A stretch of DNA of 64,000 nt, from NCBI RefSeq assembly GCF_002551815.1, contig NZ_NVPR01000016.1, forward strand, positions 95,705-159,704, in the 5' to 3' direction. The notes beneath the pieces were generated by a model. The model ran no database searches, was not told where the DNA came from, and saw only the letters and a program-made list of their open reading frames with translations. A program made the position numbers and the translations under genes. Below, in pieces: positions 45,300 to 56,900 of this stretch; position 1 is the first letter of the stretch; every line of letters starts with the position of its first letter. This DNA comes from Bacillus sp. AFS098217. Lineage in GTDB: Bacteria > Bacillota > Bacilli > Bacillales > Bacillaceae_G.

Positions 45300-46976
45300 G
45301 TGTCAATTCAAAAAATTGATGGAAAACGTTTATCACAAATGATCATTCAAGGAGCGAATAATTTAACAAATAATGTTCAGCTTGTTGACGCATTAAACGT
45401 TTTTCCAGTTCCAGATGGCGATACCGGTACAAATATGAATTTATCAATGACTTCAGGCGCACGTGAAGTAAAAGCAAATCCTTCACAGCATGCTGGTAAA
45501 GTCGGTGTAAGTTTAGCAAAAGGATTATTAATGGGAGCTCGTGGTAACTCAGGTGTTATTTTATCACAGTTATTCCGAGGTTTCTCTAAGTCTATTGAGC
45601 AAAAAGAAGAGTTAACAACAGTTGATTTTGCGGCAGCTTTAGAAGCTGGTGTCGAAACAGCATATAAAGCAGTTATGAAACCGATTGAAGGAACGATTTT
45701 AACAGTTGCAAGAGAAACGGGTAAATATGCAGTCACGGTTGCGAAAAAACAGCGCGACTTTGTTTTGTTTATGGAAGACGTTGTTAAAGAAGCAAATGCA
45801 TCGTTAAATCGTACGCCAGATTTATTACCTGTATTAAAACAAGTTGGCGTTGTAGATAGCGGTGGTAAAGGTCTTGTTGTTGTATACGAAGGCTTTTTAG
45901 CTGATTTAAAGGGAGAAACAATTTCTTCTGATGCACCAGCACAGCCATCTATGAACGAAATGGTGCGTGCAGAACATCACCGTAGTGTACAAAGCCAATT
46001 GAGTACAGAAGACATTAAATATGGATATTGTACGGAGTTCATGGTGAAATTAGAGCCTGAGAAAGTAAAGGAACATAATTTCTCTGAACAAAAATTCCGT
46101 GAAGACATTAGTGTATACGGAGATTCATTATTAGTTGTGTCGGATGATGAAATTGTAAAGGTTCATATTCATGCAGAACATCCTGGTGATGCGATGAACT
46201 ATGGACAACGTTACGGTAGCTTAATTAAAATTAAAGTAGAAAATATGCGTGAACAGCATACTGCTTTATTAGATGAGCCAGCACCGATGACGGAAAAAGT
46301 AAGTCCGGCAAAAGAAAAACAGCCATATGGTATTGTAACTGTAGCAATGGGATCGGGTATTAAAAACTTATTCGAGAGCATTGGTGCAACGCAAGTTATT
46401 GAGGGCGGTCAAACGATGAATCCAAGTACGGAGGATATCGTGAAGGCGATTGAAGAAGCGAATGCTGAGAAAATTATCATTTTACCGAATAACGGAAATA
46501 TCGTAATGGCAGCAGAGCAAGCGGCATCAGTTGTAGATCAAGATGTTATTGTCGTTCGTTCAAAAACTGTTCCTCAAGGTATGGCTGCAATGTTAGCATT
46601 TAATCCAGCTGGAACGTTAGAAGAGAATGAAGAAAACATGAAAGAAGCTTTATCTCATGTGAAAACAGGTCAAATTACGTATGCAGTTCGTGATACGGAA
46701 ATTGACGGTGTAGCAATTCAAAAAGATGACTTCATGTGTATTGCAGATGGGAAAATTGTATCTACAAACGCTGACAAAGTAGGTGCGGCGAAGCAATTAC
46801 TTGAAGCTATGATCGATGAAGAATCTGAAATTGTAACAATTTTACAAGGTGAAGATGCAACGGATGAAGAAGTTGCTGAATTAGTTGCGTTTGTAGAAGA
46901 GCAATTTGAAGATGCTGAAGTAGAGGTACACCAAGGTAACCAACCTGTGTATTCTTTCATTTTTTCTGTAGAATAA
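45300..46976 (+). CDS. fakA: Fatty acid kinase ATP-binding subunit FakA (YloV)
   Basis: 558 residues. The N-terminal DhaL/Dak2 domain has the Mg-ATP motif FPVPDGDTGTNMNLSM (38-53). The middle domain and the C-terminal DegV-like part (from about 330, IVTVAMGSGIKNLFESIGATQVIEGG) follow. FakA phosphorylates fatty acids held by FakB partners. GTG start is 9 nt after aaggagg. In B. subtilis sdaAB-sdaAA follow; here they are missing. Confidence 0.94.
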   Translation: MSIQKIDGKRLSQMIIQGANNLTNNVQLVDALNVFPVPDGDTGTNMNLSMTSGAREVKANPSQHAGKVGVSLAKGLLMGARGNSGVILSQLFRGFSKSIEQKEELTTVDFAAALEAGVETAYKAVMKPIEGTILTVARETGKYAVTVAKKQRDFVLFMEDVVKEANASLNRTPDLLPVLKQVGVVDSGGKGLVVVYEGFLADLKGETISSDAPAQPSMNEMVRAEHHRSVQSQLSTEDIKYGYCTEFMVKLEPEKVKEHNFSEQKFREDISVYGDSLLVVSDDEIVKVHIHAEHPGDAMNYGQRYGSLIKIKVENMREQHTALLDEPAPMTEKVSPAKEKQPYGIVTVAMGSGIKNLFESIGATQVIEGGQTMNPSTEDIVKAIEEANAEKIIILPNNGNIVMAAEQAASVVDQDVIVVRSKTVPQGMAAMLAFNPAGTLEENEENMKEALSHVKTGQITYAVRDTEIDGVAIQKDDFMCIADGKIVSTNADKVGAAKQLLEAMIDEESEIVTILQGEDATDEEVAELVAFVEEQFEDAEVEVHQGNQPVYSFIFSVE

Positions 46977-46980
46977 TAAA

Positions 46981-47119
46981 AATTCTTTATTATAAGGAAT
47001 TGATTATTTACTTGCTAATGAGCAAGAGCTAGTAACATAAAATGTGTCCCTAGCTCTTGCTCAAAAGGCTAGCATATTGATGATGGAAAAGAGCCTTGCT
47101 GTTATAGTGAGGCTCTTTT
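46981..47119 (+). terminator. Three stem-loops after fakA, the last a terminator
   Basis: An AT-rich stem (aattctttat / ataaggaatt, 46981-47001) is followed by a perfect 13-bp stem gagcaagagctag / ctagctcttgctc (47020-47062) with no T run. Then aaaagagcc / ggctctttt (47087-47119) has T residues in the 3' arm and acts as the terminator. The 298-nt gap to recG has no gene. Confidence 0.7.
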
Positions 47120-47212
47120 CTTACGTAGTTCATTCGCCTGCTTTGTATATGCAGGGATTAGAGTAGTTTCTCTTAGAATGCCTATGATAGAATATATAAG
47201 GTAGAAGAGAGC

Positions 47213-47239
47213 GATTACAGGTATAAGTTAACTGTAATC
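47213..47239 (+). other. Hairpin in the recG leader
   Basis: Perfect 8-bp stem gattacag / ctgtaatc with an 11-nt loop, 35 nt before the recG start. An extended -10-like TGATAGAAT lies just upstream (47184-47192). Confidence 0.45.
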
Positions 47240-47274
47240 TATAGAATAAAATGATGTGACGGAGCGTGAAAACC

Positions 47275-49323
47275 TTGAATGAAGTTGTACAAGTTCCTGT
47301 TACGGATGTAAAGGGAATTGGAGAAGAAACATCTGAGTTATTACACGAGATGGGGATTTATACAGTTTCTCATCTGCTAGAACATTTTCCGTACCGTTAT
47401 GAAGATTACGCAATGAAAGATTTGGCTGAAGTGAAGCACGAAGAACGTGTGACGGTTGAAGGGAAAGTGCATAGTGCTCCTTTATTACAATATTATGGGA
47501 AGAAAAAATCGCGTCTGACTGTCCGTGTACTTGTTGGCCGTTATTTAATTACAGCTGTATGTTTTAATAGACCATATTATAAGCAAAAGTTAAAGTTAGA
47601 TGAGACGGTAACGATTACTGGTAAGTGGGATCAACATCGTCAAATAATTTCTGTATCTGAGCTCTACTTTGGGCCAGTTGTACGTCAACAAGAAGTAGAG
47701 CCTGTGTATTCGGTAAAAGGGAAAATGACAGTAAAGCAAATGCGTCGCTTTATTGCGCAAGCTTTAAAAGAATACGGCAATTTGATAACGGAAGTATTGC
47801 CAGATGGATTACTTAGTCGTTATAAGTTGTTACCTCGTTATGAAGCTCTTCGGGCACTGCATTTTCCGGTTGGGCAAGAAGATTTAAAACAAGCGCGTCG
47901 TAGGTTTGTTTACGAGGAGTTTTTCTTATTTCAACTGAAGATGCAAACGCTTCGGAAAATAGAAAGGGAAAATTCTAAAGGGACGAAAAAAGAAATTTCG
48001 ATGGAAGCATTACAAGAGTTTACTGATGCACTTCCGTTTCCGTTAACTGGTGCACAGCGCCGAGTTGTTGATGAAATTATGAAAGATATGAAATCTCCTT
48101 ATCGGATGAACCGATTATTACAAGGGGATGTAGGGTCCGGAAAGACAGTTGTGGCGGCAATTGCTCTTTATGCAGCGAAATTAGCGCATTATCAAGGAGC
48201 TTTAATGGTTCCTACGGAAATTTTAGCTGAACAACATTATCAATCGCTCGCTGAAATATTCTCGCATTTTAATATGAATGTCGAGTTGTTAACGAGTTCA
48301 GTTAAAGGAGCTAGACGCCGTGAAATTTTAGCGAGATTAGAACAAGGGGAAGTAGATATTCTTGTTGGAACACATGCTTTAATTCAAGATGAAGTTATTT
48401 TCCATAGATTAGGTCTCGTTATTACTGATGAGCAGCATCGATTCGGCGTAGCGCAGCGTCGTGTTTTACGAGAAAAAGGTGAAAGCCCAGATGTGTTATT
48501 TATGACAGCAACACCAATTCCGCGTACATTGGCAATTACTGCATTCGGTGAAATGGATGTTTCAATTATTGATGAGATGCCAGCGGGCCGAAAGGTGATT
48601 GAAACATATTGGGCAAAACATGATATGTTAGATCGCGTTCTCGGTTTTGTTGAGAAAGAAGTGAAAAAAGGGCGACAAGCTTACGTTATTTGCCCTCTTA
48701 TTGAAGAATCTGAGAAACTGGATGTGCAAAATGCTATCGATTTACATAGTATGCTGATGCATCATTATCAAGGAAAGTTCCAAGTTGGATTAATGCATGG
48801 AAGGTTATCATCTCAGGAAAAAGAAGAGGTAATGGAACAGTTTAGTGAGAATGTAGTGCAAATTCTTGTTTCAACAACTGTAGTTGAAGTAGGTGTGAAT
48901 GTGCCGAACGCAACTGTTATGGTTATTTATGATGCGGAGCGCTTCGGTTTATCTCAGCTTCATCAGTTGAGAGGTCGTGTTGGACGTGGTAGTGAGCAAT
49001 CTTATTGCTTATTAATTGCAGATCCAAAATCGGAAACAGGAAAAGAGCGCATGCGCATTATGACTGAAACAAATGATGGGTTTGTATTGTCAGAAAAAGA
49101 TTTGGAGTTACGAGGACCTGGAGACTTCTTTGGAAGTAAGCAAAGTGGTCTGCCAGAGTTTAAGGTTGCTGATATGGTACATGATTATAGAGCGCTAGAA
49201 ACAGCTAGACAAGACGCAGCGATATTGGTTGATTCAAAAGCATTTTGGCGTAATGATCAGTATGCGCCGCTTCGTGTGTATCTTGAGGGAACAGGTGTAT
49301 TCCAAGGAGAAAAGCTCGATTAA
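47275..49323 (+). CDS. recG: ATP-dependent DNA helicase RecG
   Basis: 682 residues. N-terminal wedge/OB domain (about 55-160), then the helicase with LLQGDVGSGKTVV (Walker A), ITDEQHRFGVAQR (DExH), TATPIPRTLA and the conserved LRGRVGRG box. RecG reverses stalled forks. TTG at 47275 is taken as start, as ggag (47261-47264) is 10 nt away; a GTG at 47266 is 1 nt from it. Next is the FapR regulon. Confidence 0.95.
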   Translation: MNEVVQVPVTDVKGIGEETSELLHEMGIYTVSHLLEHFPYRYEDYAMKDLAEVKHEERVTVEGKVHSAPLLQYYGKKKSRLTVRVLVGRYLITAVCFNRPYYKQKLKLDETVTITGKWDQHRQIISVSELYFGPVVRQQEVEPVYSVKGKMTVKQMRRFIAQALKEYGNLITEVLPDGLLSRYKLLPRYEALRALHFPVGQEDLKQARRRFVYEEFFLFQLKMQTLRKIERENSKGTKKEISMEALQEFTDALPFPLTGAQRRVVDEIMKDMKSPYRMNRLLQGDVGSGKTVVAAIALYAAKLAHYQGALMVPTEILAEQHYQSLAEIFSHFNMNVELLTSSVKGARRREILARLEQGEVDILVGTHALIQDEVIFHRLGLVITDEQHRFGVAQRRVLREKGESPDVLFMTATPIPRTLAITAFGEMDVSIIDEMPAGRKVIETYWAKHDMLDRVLGFVEKEVKKGRQAYVICPLIEESEKLDVQNAIDLHSMLMHHYQGKFQVGLMHGRLSSQEKEEVMEQFSENVVQILVSTTVVEVGVNVPNATVMVIYDAERFGLSQLHQLRGRVGRGSEQSYCLLIADPKSETGKERMRIMTETNDGFVLSEKDLELRGPGDFFGSKQSGLPEFKVADMVHDYRALETARQDAAILVDSKAFWRNDQYAPLRVYLEGTGVFQGEKLD

Positions 49324-49345
49324 AAATGGAATGTAAAAATTTTTG

Positions 49346-49374
49346 TTGCATTCTACTTTCAATGATTATATACT
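49346..49374 (+). promoter_or_regulatory. SigA promoter of fapR
   Basis: TTGCAT (49346-49351), spacer of 17 bp, TATACT (49369-49374), with the FapR site just after. Confidence 0.8.
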
Positions 49375-49378
49375 ACTG

Positions 49379-49395
49379 TTAGTACCTAGTCATAA
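49379..49395 (+). promoter_or_regulatory. FapR operator
   Basis: TTAGTACCTAGTCATAA matches the known FapR box (TTAGTACCTA then an inverted half). It starts 4 bp after the -10 and so covers the start site. FapR bound here represses its operon; malonyl-CoA frees it. Confidence 0.9.
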
Positions 49396-49412
49396 AAAAT
49401 GGATGGTGCGGT

Positions 49413-50006
49413 ATGAAAAAAAGAAGAAGTAAAAAAGAAAGACAAGTATTATTACAACAAACAATAGAAACGAACCCGTTCATAACAGATGAAGAGTTAG
49501 CGGAGCAGTTTCAAGTTAGCATACAAACGGTTCGTCTTGATCGTATGGAACTATCAATTCCAGAGTTAAGAGAGCGAATTAAACATGTAGCGACGAAACA
49601 ACATGAAGAAGATGTGAAATCTTTGCCGCTAGAAGAAGTCGTTGGGGAAATTATTGACATAGAATTAGATAGACATGCAATTTCTATCTTTGAAGTAAAG
49701 ATAGAACATGTTTTTAAAAGAAATCAAATTGCTCGTGGGCATCATTTGTTTGCTCAAGCAAACTCACTAGCTGTTGCGGTTATTGATGAAGAACTCGCTT
49801 TAACTGCAAAGTCTACCATTCGATACATTCGTCCTGTAAAATTAGGAGAACGTGTTGTTGCAAAGGCGCGCGTTGAAGATGTAGAGAATGATAAAGGACG
49901 GACGGTTGTCAAAGTGCGTAGCTTTGTTGGAGAAGAACTCGTTTTTACAGGCACTTTTGAAATGTATCGATCTAGTAATTATAGTGAGGAAGGTAACAAC
50001 TTATGA
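49413..50006 (+). CDS. fapR: Transcriptional regulator FapR (fatty acid and phospholipid synthesis)
   Basis: 197 residues. N-terminal DeoR-like helix-turn-helix (about 10-45, [20 protein letters not shown]) and a C-terminal hot-dog fold (about 80-185) that binds malonyl-CoA. It represses fap, fabD-type and plsX genes. The operator on its own promoter is visible. ATG follows ggatggtgcgg. Stop overlaps plsX. Confidence 0.97.
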   Translation: MKKRRSKKERQVLLQQTIETNPFITDEELAEQFQVSIQTVRLDRMELSIPELRERIKHVATKQHEEDVKSLPLEEVVGEIIDIELDRHAISIFEVKIEHVFKRNQIARGHHLFAQANSLAVAVIDEELALTAKSTIRYIRPVKLGERVVAKARVEDVENDKGRTVVKVRSFVGEELVFTGTFEMYRSSNYSEEGNNL

Positions 50007-50995
50007 AAATCGCAATAGATGCAATGGGCGGCGATCATGCTCCAAAAGCAGTTGTATTAGGGGCAATGAAAGCTATTAAGGAATATTCAGATTTACATAT
50101 TACATTAGTAGGAAAAGAAGAGGACATTCGTCAGTATTTAACGAATGAAGAGCGTATTACTATACTTCATACAGACGAAATGATTGAAGCGACGGATGAG
50201 CCAGTAAGAGCTGTTCGCCGGAAAAAGCAAGCTTCAATGGTACTTGCAGCACAGCAAGTAAAAGATGGTGTAGCAGATGCGTGTATATCAGCAGGCAGTA
50301 CAGGAGCTTTAATGGCCGCTGGATTGTTTGTTGTAGGTAGAATGGAAGGGATCGAAAGACCAGCTTTATCCCCTACAATGCCAACGGTCGATGGAGAAGG
50401 TTTCGTTATGCTAGATGTTGGAGCGAATGTCGATGCAAAACCGATTCATTTATATCAATACGCAGTTATGGGTTCTGTTTATGCTGAAAAAGTAAGAGGA
50501 ATTAAAAATCCGCGTGTTGGACTTTTAAATGTTGGGACAGAAGATGGCAAAGGGAATGAACTTTCAAAACAAGTATTTGCCATGTTAAAGGATGCGCCGA
50601 TTCATTTTGTTGGAAACGTTGAATCAAGAGACTTATTGCAAGGTGTAGCGGATGTTGTTGTATGTGATGGTTTTACGGGGAATGTGGCGTTAAAATCATT
50701 AGAAGGAACAGCACTTGCGTTATTCTCTATGCTGAAAGAACAATTGATGAGTTCGTTTACAAGTAAATTAGCAGCAGCGGTATTAAAACCGAAACTTATG
50801 GTATTAAAAGATAAAATGGATTATTCAGAGTATGGCGGGGCGGCATTATTTGGATTACAAGCTCCTGTCATTAAGGCTCATGGTTCTTCTAATGATCAAT
50901 CGATCTTCAGTGCGATTCGTCAAACAAGAGAGATGGTAGCGAAAGAAGTAATTCCTACAATTTCGAGTGTAATAGAGAAAGAGCCGCTTCAATAA
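50003..50995 (+). CDS. plsX: Phosphate acyltransferase PlsX
   Basis: 330 residues. It converts acyl-ACP to acyl phosphate for phospholipid synthesis. Starts [42 protein letters not shown] and [13 protein letters not shown] are also present. Overlaps fapR by 4 nt. Confidence 0.97.
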   Translation: MKIAIDAMGGDHAPKAVVLGAMKAIKEYSDLHITLVGKEEDIRQYLTNEERITILHTDEMIEATDEPVRAVRRKKQASMVLAAQQVKDGVADACISAGSTGALMAAGLFVVGRMEGIERPALSPTMPTVDGEGFVMLDVGANVDAKPIHLYQYAVMGSVYAEKVRGIKNPRVGLLNVGTEDGKGNELSKQVFAMLKDAPIHFVGNVESRDLLQGVADVVVCDGFTGNVALKSLEGTALALFSMLKEQLMSSFTSKLAAAVLKPKLMVLKDKMDYSEYGGAALFGLQAPVIKAHGSSNDQSIFSAIRQTREMVAKEVIPTISSVIEKEPLQ

Positions 50996-51009
50996 AAGGA
51001 GGATTTGAA

Positions 51010-51960
51010 ATGGGAAAACTAGCATTTCTTTTTCCAGGCCAAGGTTCACAGGCGGTTGGAATGGGTAAACAATTAGCAGGGAATAATAAAGAGGTTGCGA
51101 AAGTATTTCAAAAAGCGGATGAAGTTTTAAAAGAATCCCTTTCAGAATTAATTTTTGAAGGGCCGCAGGAAACACTAACATTAACGACAAATGCGCAACC
51201 TGCATTATTGGCAACAAGTTTTGCGATTTTAACAGCTTTGAAAGAATACGATATTAAACCTGATTATGTAGCGGGACATAGTTTGGGTGAATATAGTGCA
51301 CTTGTTGCAGCTGAAGCGTTAACATTTGAAGATGCTGTGTATGCTGTAAGAAAACGCGGCGAATATATGGAAGAGGCTGTTCCAAACGGAGAAGGTGCGA
51401 TGGCAGCTATTTTAGGAGCAGACCCAGATGTGCTGAAACAAGTTACAGAAGAAGTAACGAGTGAAGGCTACGCTGTCCAAATTGCTAATATGAATAGTAC
51501 GAAGCAAATTGTTATTTCTGGAACGAAACAAGGAGTAGAAATTGCTTCTCAAAGAGCAAAAGAAAATGGCGCTAAGAGAGCAATTCCGCTTCGAGTAAGT
51601 GGGCCGTTTCATTCATCACTTATGAAACCGGCTGCTGAAAAATTCCAAAGTGTTTTAAATGAAATTACAATTCAAAATGCAAATATTCCTGTTATTGCAA
51701 ACGTTACGGCAGACGTTATTACGCGCGGTGAAGACATTCAAGAAAAGCTAATTGAACAGCTCTATTCTCCTGTTTTATGGTACCCATCTATTGAACGTAT
51801 GGTACAACAAGGGGTAGATACGTTTATTGAAATTGGACCTGGAAAAGTACTTGCTGGTCTTATGAAATCAATTGCTCCATCTGTAAAGGTATATGCAATC
51901 TATGATGAAGAGACATTGAATGATACCATTTTCAGTTTGAGAGGAGAAAGCGGATGTTAA
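51010..51960 (+). CDS. fabD: Malonyl-CoA:ACP transacylase
   Basis: 316 residues. It moves malonyl from CoA to [12 protein letters not shown] at the N-terminus, catalytic S91 in [13 protein letters not shown], and the active-site histidine in SGPFHSSLM. Preceded by aaggagg 8 nt from the ATG. Overlaps fabG. Confidence 0.97.
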   Translation: MGKLAFLFPGQGSQAVGMGKQLAGNNKEVAKVFQKADEVLKESLSELIFEGPQETLTLTTNAQPALLATSFAILTALKEYDIKPDYVAGHSLGEYSALVAAEALTFEDAVYAVRKRGEYMEEAVPNGEGAMAAILGADPDVLKQVTEEVTSEGYAVQIANMNSTKQIVISGTKQGVEIASQRAKENGAKRAIPLRVSGPFHSSLMKPAAEKFQSVLNEITIQNANIPVIANVTADVITRGEDIQEKLIEQLYSPVLWYPSIERMVQQGVDTFIEIGPGKVLAGLMKSIAPSVKVYAIYDEETLNDTIFSLRGESGC

Positions 51961-52694
51961 AAGGGAAAGTAGCGCTAGTAACAGGTGCGTCACGTGGAAT
52001 TGGTCGTGCAGTTGCGATTGAATTAGCTAAACAAGGTGCAAATGTTGTAGTGAATTATGCTGGTAATGAGCAAAAGGCAAATGAAGTAGTTGATGAAATT
52101 AAAAAACTTGGTTCAGATGCAATTGCAGTAAGAGCAGATGTTGCAAATGCTGATGATGTTGCAAATATGGTGAAACAAACTGCAGATACATTTGGACAAG
52201 TTGATATTCTTGTAAATAACGCAGGTGTAACAAAAGATAATTTATTAATGCGTATGAAAGAAGAAGAATGGGATACAGTTATTAATACAAACTTAAAAGG
52301 TGTTTTCTTATGTACGAAGGCAGTATCTCGTTATATGATGCGTCAACGTCATGGTCGCATTATAAACATCGCTTCTGTCGTTGGTGTGATAGGAAATCCA
52401 GGTCAAGCGAATTACGTGGCGGCTAAAGCGGGGGTAATTGGATTAACGAAAACATCAGCTAAAGAATTAGCTAGCCGAAATATTACAGTAAATGCAATTG
52501 CTCCAGGATTCATTGCTACTGATATGACGGATGTATTAGACGAAAATATAAAAGAAGAAATGTTAAAAGTAATCCCTGCCGCTAAATTTGGAGAAGCGCA
52601 AGATATTGCAAATGCAGTAACATTTTTTGCTTCTGATCAAAGCAAATATATTACAGGTCAAACGTTAAATGTTGACGGCGGTATGGTAATGTAA
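51954..52694 (+). CDS. fabG: 3-oxoacyl-ACP reductase FabG
   Basis: 246-residue short-chain dehydrogenase. NADPH motif TGASRGIG (10-17), NNAG (88-91), and the catalytic S141, Y154 and K158 (NYVAAKAG). It reduces 3-ketoacyl-ACP. ATG inside the end of fabD. Confidence 0.97.
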   Translation: MLKGKVALVTGASRGIGRAVAIELAKQGANVVVNYAGNEQKANEVVDEIKKLGSDAIAVRADVANADDVANMVKQTADTFGQVDILVNNAGVTKDNLLMRMKEEEWDTVINTNLKGVFLCTKAVSRYMMRQRHGRIINIASVVGVIGNPGQANYVAAKAGVIGLTKTSAKELASRNITVNAIAPGFIATDMTDVLDENIKEEMLKVIPAAKFGEAQDIANAVTFFASDQSKYITGQTLNVDGGMVM

Positions 52695-52763
52695 TAAAAG
52701 AATCGATTTCTTCTAGTTTTTTTGGACAATATTTAATATAATAATTGAGGGGAGGTGAATGCA

Positions 52764-52997
52764 ATGGCAGATGTTTTAGAGCGCGTAACAAAAATCATCG
52801 TTGATCGTTTAGGAGTAGAAGAAACTGAGGTAGTATCAGCTGCAAGCTTTAAAGAAGATTTAGGCGCAGACTCCCTAGATGTAGTAGAACTTGTAATGCA
52901 ATTAGAAGATGAATTTGAAATGGAAATTTCTGATGAAGATGCTGAAAAGATTGCTACTGTTGGCGATGCTGTGACTTACATAGAGAGTCATCTATAA
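52764..52997 (+). CDS. acpP: Acyl carrier protein
   Basis: 77-residue acidic protein. The phosphopantetheine site is S37 in [13 protein letters not shown] at 52764 is 8 nt after ggaggtg; an in-frame GTG at 52755 overlaps this site. It carries acyl chains for fabD, fabG and plsX here. Confidence 0.98.
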   Translation: MADVLERVTKIIVDRLGVEETEVVSAASFKEDLGADSLDVVELVMQLEDEFEMEISDEDAEKIATVGDAVTYIESHL

Positions 52998-53008
52998 TGT
53001 TTGAGTGA

Positions 53009-53034
53009 AGTCCCGTTTTTTAGCGGGGCTTTCT
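53009..53034 (+). terminator. Weak terminator between acpP and rnc
   Basis: Stem agtcccg / cggggct and a short T stretch; read-through into rnc is likely. Confidence 0.6.
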
Positions 53035-53056
53035 CGGCTTATATCTGGAGGGACCT

Positions 53057-53794
53057 ATGCCGTACCGAAAATATAGAGAAAAAAAATACGAAACAAAATA
53101 TCGTGAAGCTTTTAAAACGTTTCAACAAAAAATAGGTATTACGTTTATAGATGAAAAATTATTGATTCAAGCATTTACGCATTCATCGTATGTGAATGAG
53201 CATCGAAAAAAACCACATGAAGATAATGAACGTCTTGAATTTCTTGGAGACGCTGTATTAGAACTAACTGTATCACAGTATCTGTTTCAAAAATATCCGA
53301 CAATGAGCGAAGGAGAATTAACAAAGTTACGCGCAGCTATTGTGTGTGAGCCATCTCTTGTTCGTTTTGCTAATGAATTGTCATTTGGTAACCTTGTTTT
53401 ACTTGGGAAAGGTGAAGAAATGACAGGTGGGCGTGAACGACCAGCTTTATTAGCGGATGTCTTTGAAGCGTTTATTGGAGCCCTTTATCTTGATCAAGGA
53501 TTAGATACAGTTTGGGGATTTTTAAAAGAAATTGTATACCCAAAAATTAATGAAGGTGCTTTTTCTCATGTGATGGATTATAAGAGTCAACTACAAGAAT
53601 TGATTCAGCGTGATGGTAGCGGTAATATTGAATATCAAATTTTGCAAGAAAAAGGACCTGCTCATAATCGAGAGTTTGTGTCACGCGTTACATTAAATAG
53701 TGTGGCTTTAGGGGTCGGAAGTGGGAAGTCGAAAAAAGAAGCTGAACAGCAAGCTGCTGCAGAAGCGTTGAAAAAATTAAAAGAACAATCATAA
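53057..53794 (+). CDS. rnc: Ribonuclease III
   Basis: 245 residues. RNase III domain with [14 protein letters not shown] (E61, D65) and [13 protein letters not shown] (D134, E137) for the two metal ions, then a dsRNA-binding domain (about 172-243). It processes rRNA and structured mRNA. Start follows tggagg. A 13-bp hairpin begins inside its stop codon. Confidence 0.97.
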   Translation: MPYRKYREKKYETKYREAFKTFQQKIGITFIDEKLLIQAFTHSSYVNEHRKKPHEDNERLEFLGDAVLELTVSQYLFQKYPTMSEGELTKLRAAIVCEPSLVRFANELSFGNLVLLGKGEEMTGGRERPALLADVFEAFIGALYLDQGLDTVWGFLKEIVYPKINEGAFSHVMDYKSQLQELIQRDGSGNIEYQILQEKGPAHNREFVSRVTLNSVALGVGSGKSKKEAEQQAAAEALKKLKEQS

Positions 53795-53824
53795 GGAATC
53801 CCCCTTTAAATGAGGGGGATTCCT
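53793..53824 (+). other. Strong hairpin overlapping the rnc stop codon
   Basis: Perfect 13-bp stem aaggaatccccct / agggggattcctt with a 6-nt loop. No run of Ts follows, so it may work as an mRNA end or processing site rather than a normal terminator. Confidence 0.6.
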
Positions 53825-53943
53825 TATGCATAGAATGAAGCTTTATTTTTATTTGGAAATACAAAGTTAAATATGAATCCGTACAATAGCTTGTTTGTTA
53901 TAGACAGCGCCTATAACAACGGAGAATAGGGGGAAAGCCTTTC

Positions 53944-56900
53944 GTGTTTTTAAAGAGATTAGAAATAGCGGGATTTAAATCCTTCGCAGAGCGTGTATCT
54001 GTTGATTTTGTTCCAGGTGTAACATCTGTCGTTGGTCCTAACGGAAGCGGAAAGAGTAATATTACTGATGCGATCCGCTGGGTACTTGGTGAACAATCTG
54101 CAAAATCATTACGTGGTGCAAAGATGGAGGATATTATTTTTGCAGGAAGTGATACGCGAAAAGCGGTTAATGTTGCAGAGGTGACGTTAACTTTAAATAA
54201 TGAAGATCAGCGTTTACCGATTGAATATAATGAAGTGTGTGTAACGCGCCGTGTTTCCCGTTCGGGAGATAGTGACTTTTTTATTAACAAACAATCTTGT
54301 AGATTAAAAGATATTATTGATTTGTTTATGGACTCTGGCATGGGTCGAGAAGCTTTCTCAATCATTAGCCAAGGGAAAGTAGAAGAAATTTTGAGTAGTA
54401 AGTCGGAAGAACGCCGCGGTGTATTCGAAGAAGCTGCGGGTGTATTAAAATATAAACTCCGCAAAAAGAAAGCTGAAGGAAAATTAGCAGAAACACAAGA
54501 AAATTTAAATCGTGTACAAGATATCATTCATGAATTAAGTAGTCAAGTAGAGCCTCTCGAGAGACAAGCTTCTATTGCGAAAGATTATTTGGAGAAAAAA
54601 GAAGAACTAGAGAAGGTAGAGGTAGCTCTCATTGTATATGAAATTGAAGAATTACATGAAAAATGGGAAACGCTTCGTAGTCAGTTTGGACACAATAAAG
54701 ATGAAGAAGTAAAAATGTCAACCTACTTACAAAAAAGTGAAGCAGAGCTTGAAGAGTTGCGTGGACAATTGCAAGCAATTGATGAATCTGTGGATTCCTT
54801 ACAAGAAGTCCTTCTTCTTTCTAGTAAAGAGTTAGAAAAATTAGAAGGACAGCGTGAATTGCTGAAGGAAAGAAAACAAAATGCAACAACGCATTGCGCA
54901 CAGCTTGAACAGTTAATTATTGAATTAACAGAGAAAGCTAATGATTATGATGGTGAAATTGAAACGAGTACAGAAGAATTAATGAAATTTGCAAATCAGG
55001 TAAAAAAATTAGAACAGAAGTTACATGAAAATGAGAAACTTCTTTCAACATATGCAGAAAATCTAGAAGAGCAAATTGAACATTTAAAAGGTGATTATAT
55101 TGAACTTTTAAATCAACAAGCAAGTAATCGTAATGAACTATCTATGCTAGAAGAACAGTTCAAACAACAAAATTCTAAAAACCAGCGCCTTGATGAGGAA
55201 AATGAAAAGTATGTTCAAAAGCGTATGCAAATTACAGCTAAAAAGGCGAAATTTGCGGAGAGCTACGAGCAAGCAAAAGAGAAAGTCACAAGCATTATTA
55301 CGAATATACAAAAGACAGAAGTAGAGCTTGAGAAATGCAAGAAGCAATATAGTGAAAATGAAACAAAGCTATATCAAGCGTATCAATTTGTTCAGCAAGC
55401 TCGTTCTCGAAAAGAAATGCTAGAAGAAATGCAAGAAGATTATTCTGGTTTTTATCAAGGAGTACGTGAAGTATTAAAAGCCCGTGAAAGCAAGCTTCAG
55501 GGGATTGAAGGAGCTGTGGCGGAACTTCTTACCGTACCGAAAGAATATGAAGTAGCAATGGAGATAGCCCTTGGGGCAGCGATGCAACATGTTGTTGTAC
55601 AAACAGAAGAGCACGCGCGCAAGGCAATTGCTTTTTTAAAACAAAATAGGCATGGACGTGCAACGTTTTTACCTCAGGCAGTTATGAAAGGGAGATCGTT
55701 ATCATTCGATCAATTACGTATTGTAAATCAACATCCATCATTTATTGGTGTAGCAGCAGAACTCGTACAGTACAATAATAAATATGAAAACATTGTTTCG
55801 AATTTATTAGGTACAGTTGTTGTTGCAAAAGATTTAAGAGGGGCGAATGAGTTAGCGAAGCAATTGCAATATCGCTACCGCATTGTGACAGTTGAAGGGG
55901 ATGTTGTGAATCCTGGTGGTTCTATGACTGGTGGCGCTGTAAAACAAGCGAAATCTTCTTTATTAGGGCGTCAGCGCGAACTTGAAGAGTGGAATAAGAA
56001 GCTTGCTGAAATGGAAGAAAAAACATCTAAATTAGAAAATTTTGTGAAAGTATTGAAGCAAGAAATTCAAGAAAAAGAAGTGAAAGTAAACGAACTGCGT
56101 CACAGCGCGGAAGAAGAGCGTGTGGATGAACAGAAGTTAAAAGAAGAAATTAATCAGTTAGAGTTAGAAGAACATCGCATTAATGATCGCTTATCTATCT
56201 ATGACTTAGAAATAGAAGGCTTTTTACAAGAGCAAGTAAAAATGCAAGGACGTAAAGAAGAGTTAGAAGAGATTTTAGCAAATCTTCAAAAAGAAATTGC
56301 AGAGTTAGATGGAAAGATTTCTGCTTTAACAAAGCAGAAAAGCGAGCAACATTCTTCGAAAGAAAAAGTTCAAACAGAGATGACAGAGCTGAAAGTACAA
56401 GCAGCAGAAAAGCAGCAACGTTTATCTAACCAGAAAGAAAAAGTAGAGCGCTTAACGAAAGAAAAAGAGGAAGCGCAGCGAATGCTTGTAAAAACAAAAG
56501 AAGATTTATCGTTCTTAAAACAAGAGATGACATCGAATTCAAGTGGCGAAGAGCAAATTACGAATATGATTGAGAAGAAAGCACATGATCGAAATCAGAC
56601 ATCGGAATTAATTCGTTCTCGTCGTGAACAACGTTTAGCTTTGCAAGAGCGGATAGACCATTTAGAACGTGAAGTGAAAGAGACGAAGGGTAAGCATAAA
56701 TACATTTTAGAAATGTTAAAAAATCAAGAAGTAAAAATCAATCGTCTCGATGTGGAATTAGAGAATAGATTGCAACATTTACGTGAAACGTATACCATTT
56801 CATTTGAAGCAGCAAAACTAAAATATACAATGATGATGCCTGCAGAAGATGCACGTAAAAAGGTGAAACTAATTAAATTATCCATTGAAGAGCTTGGAAC

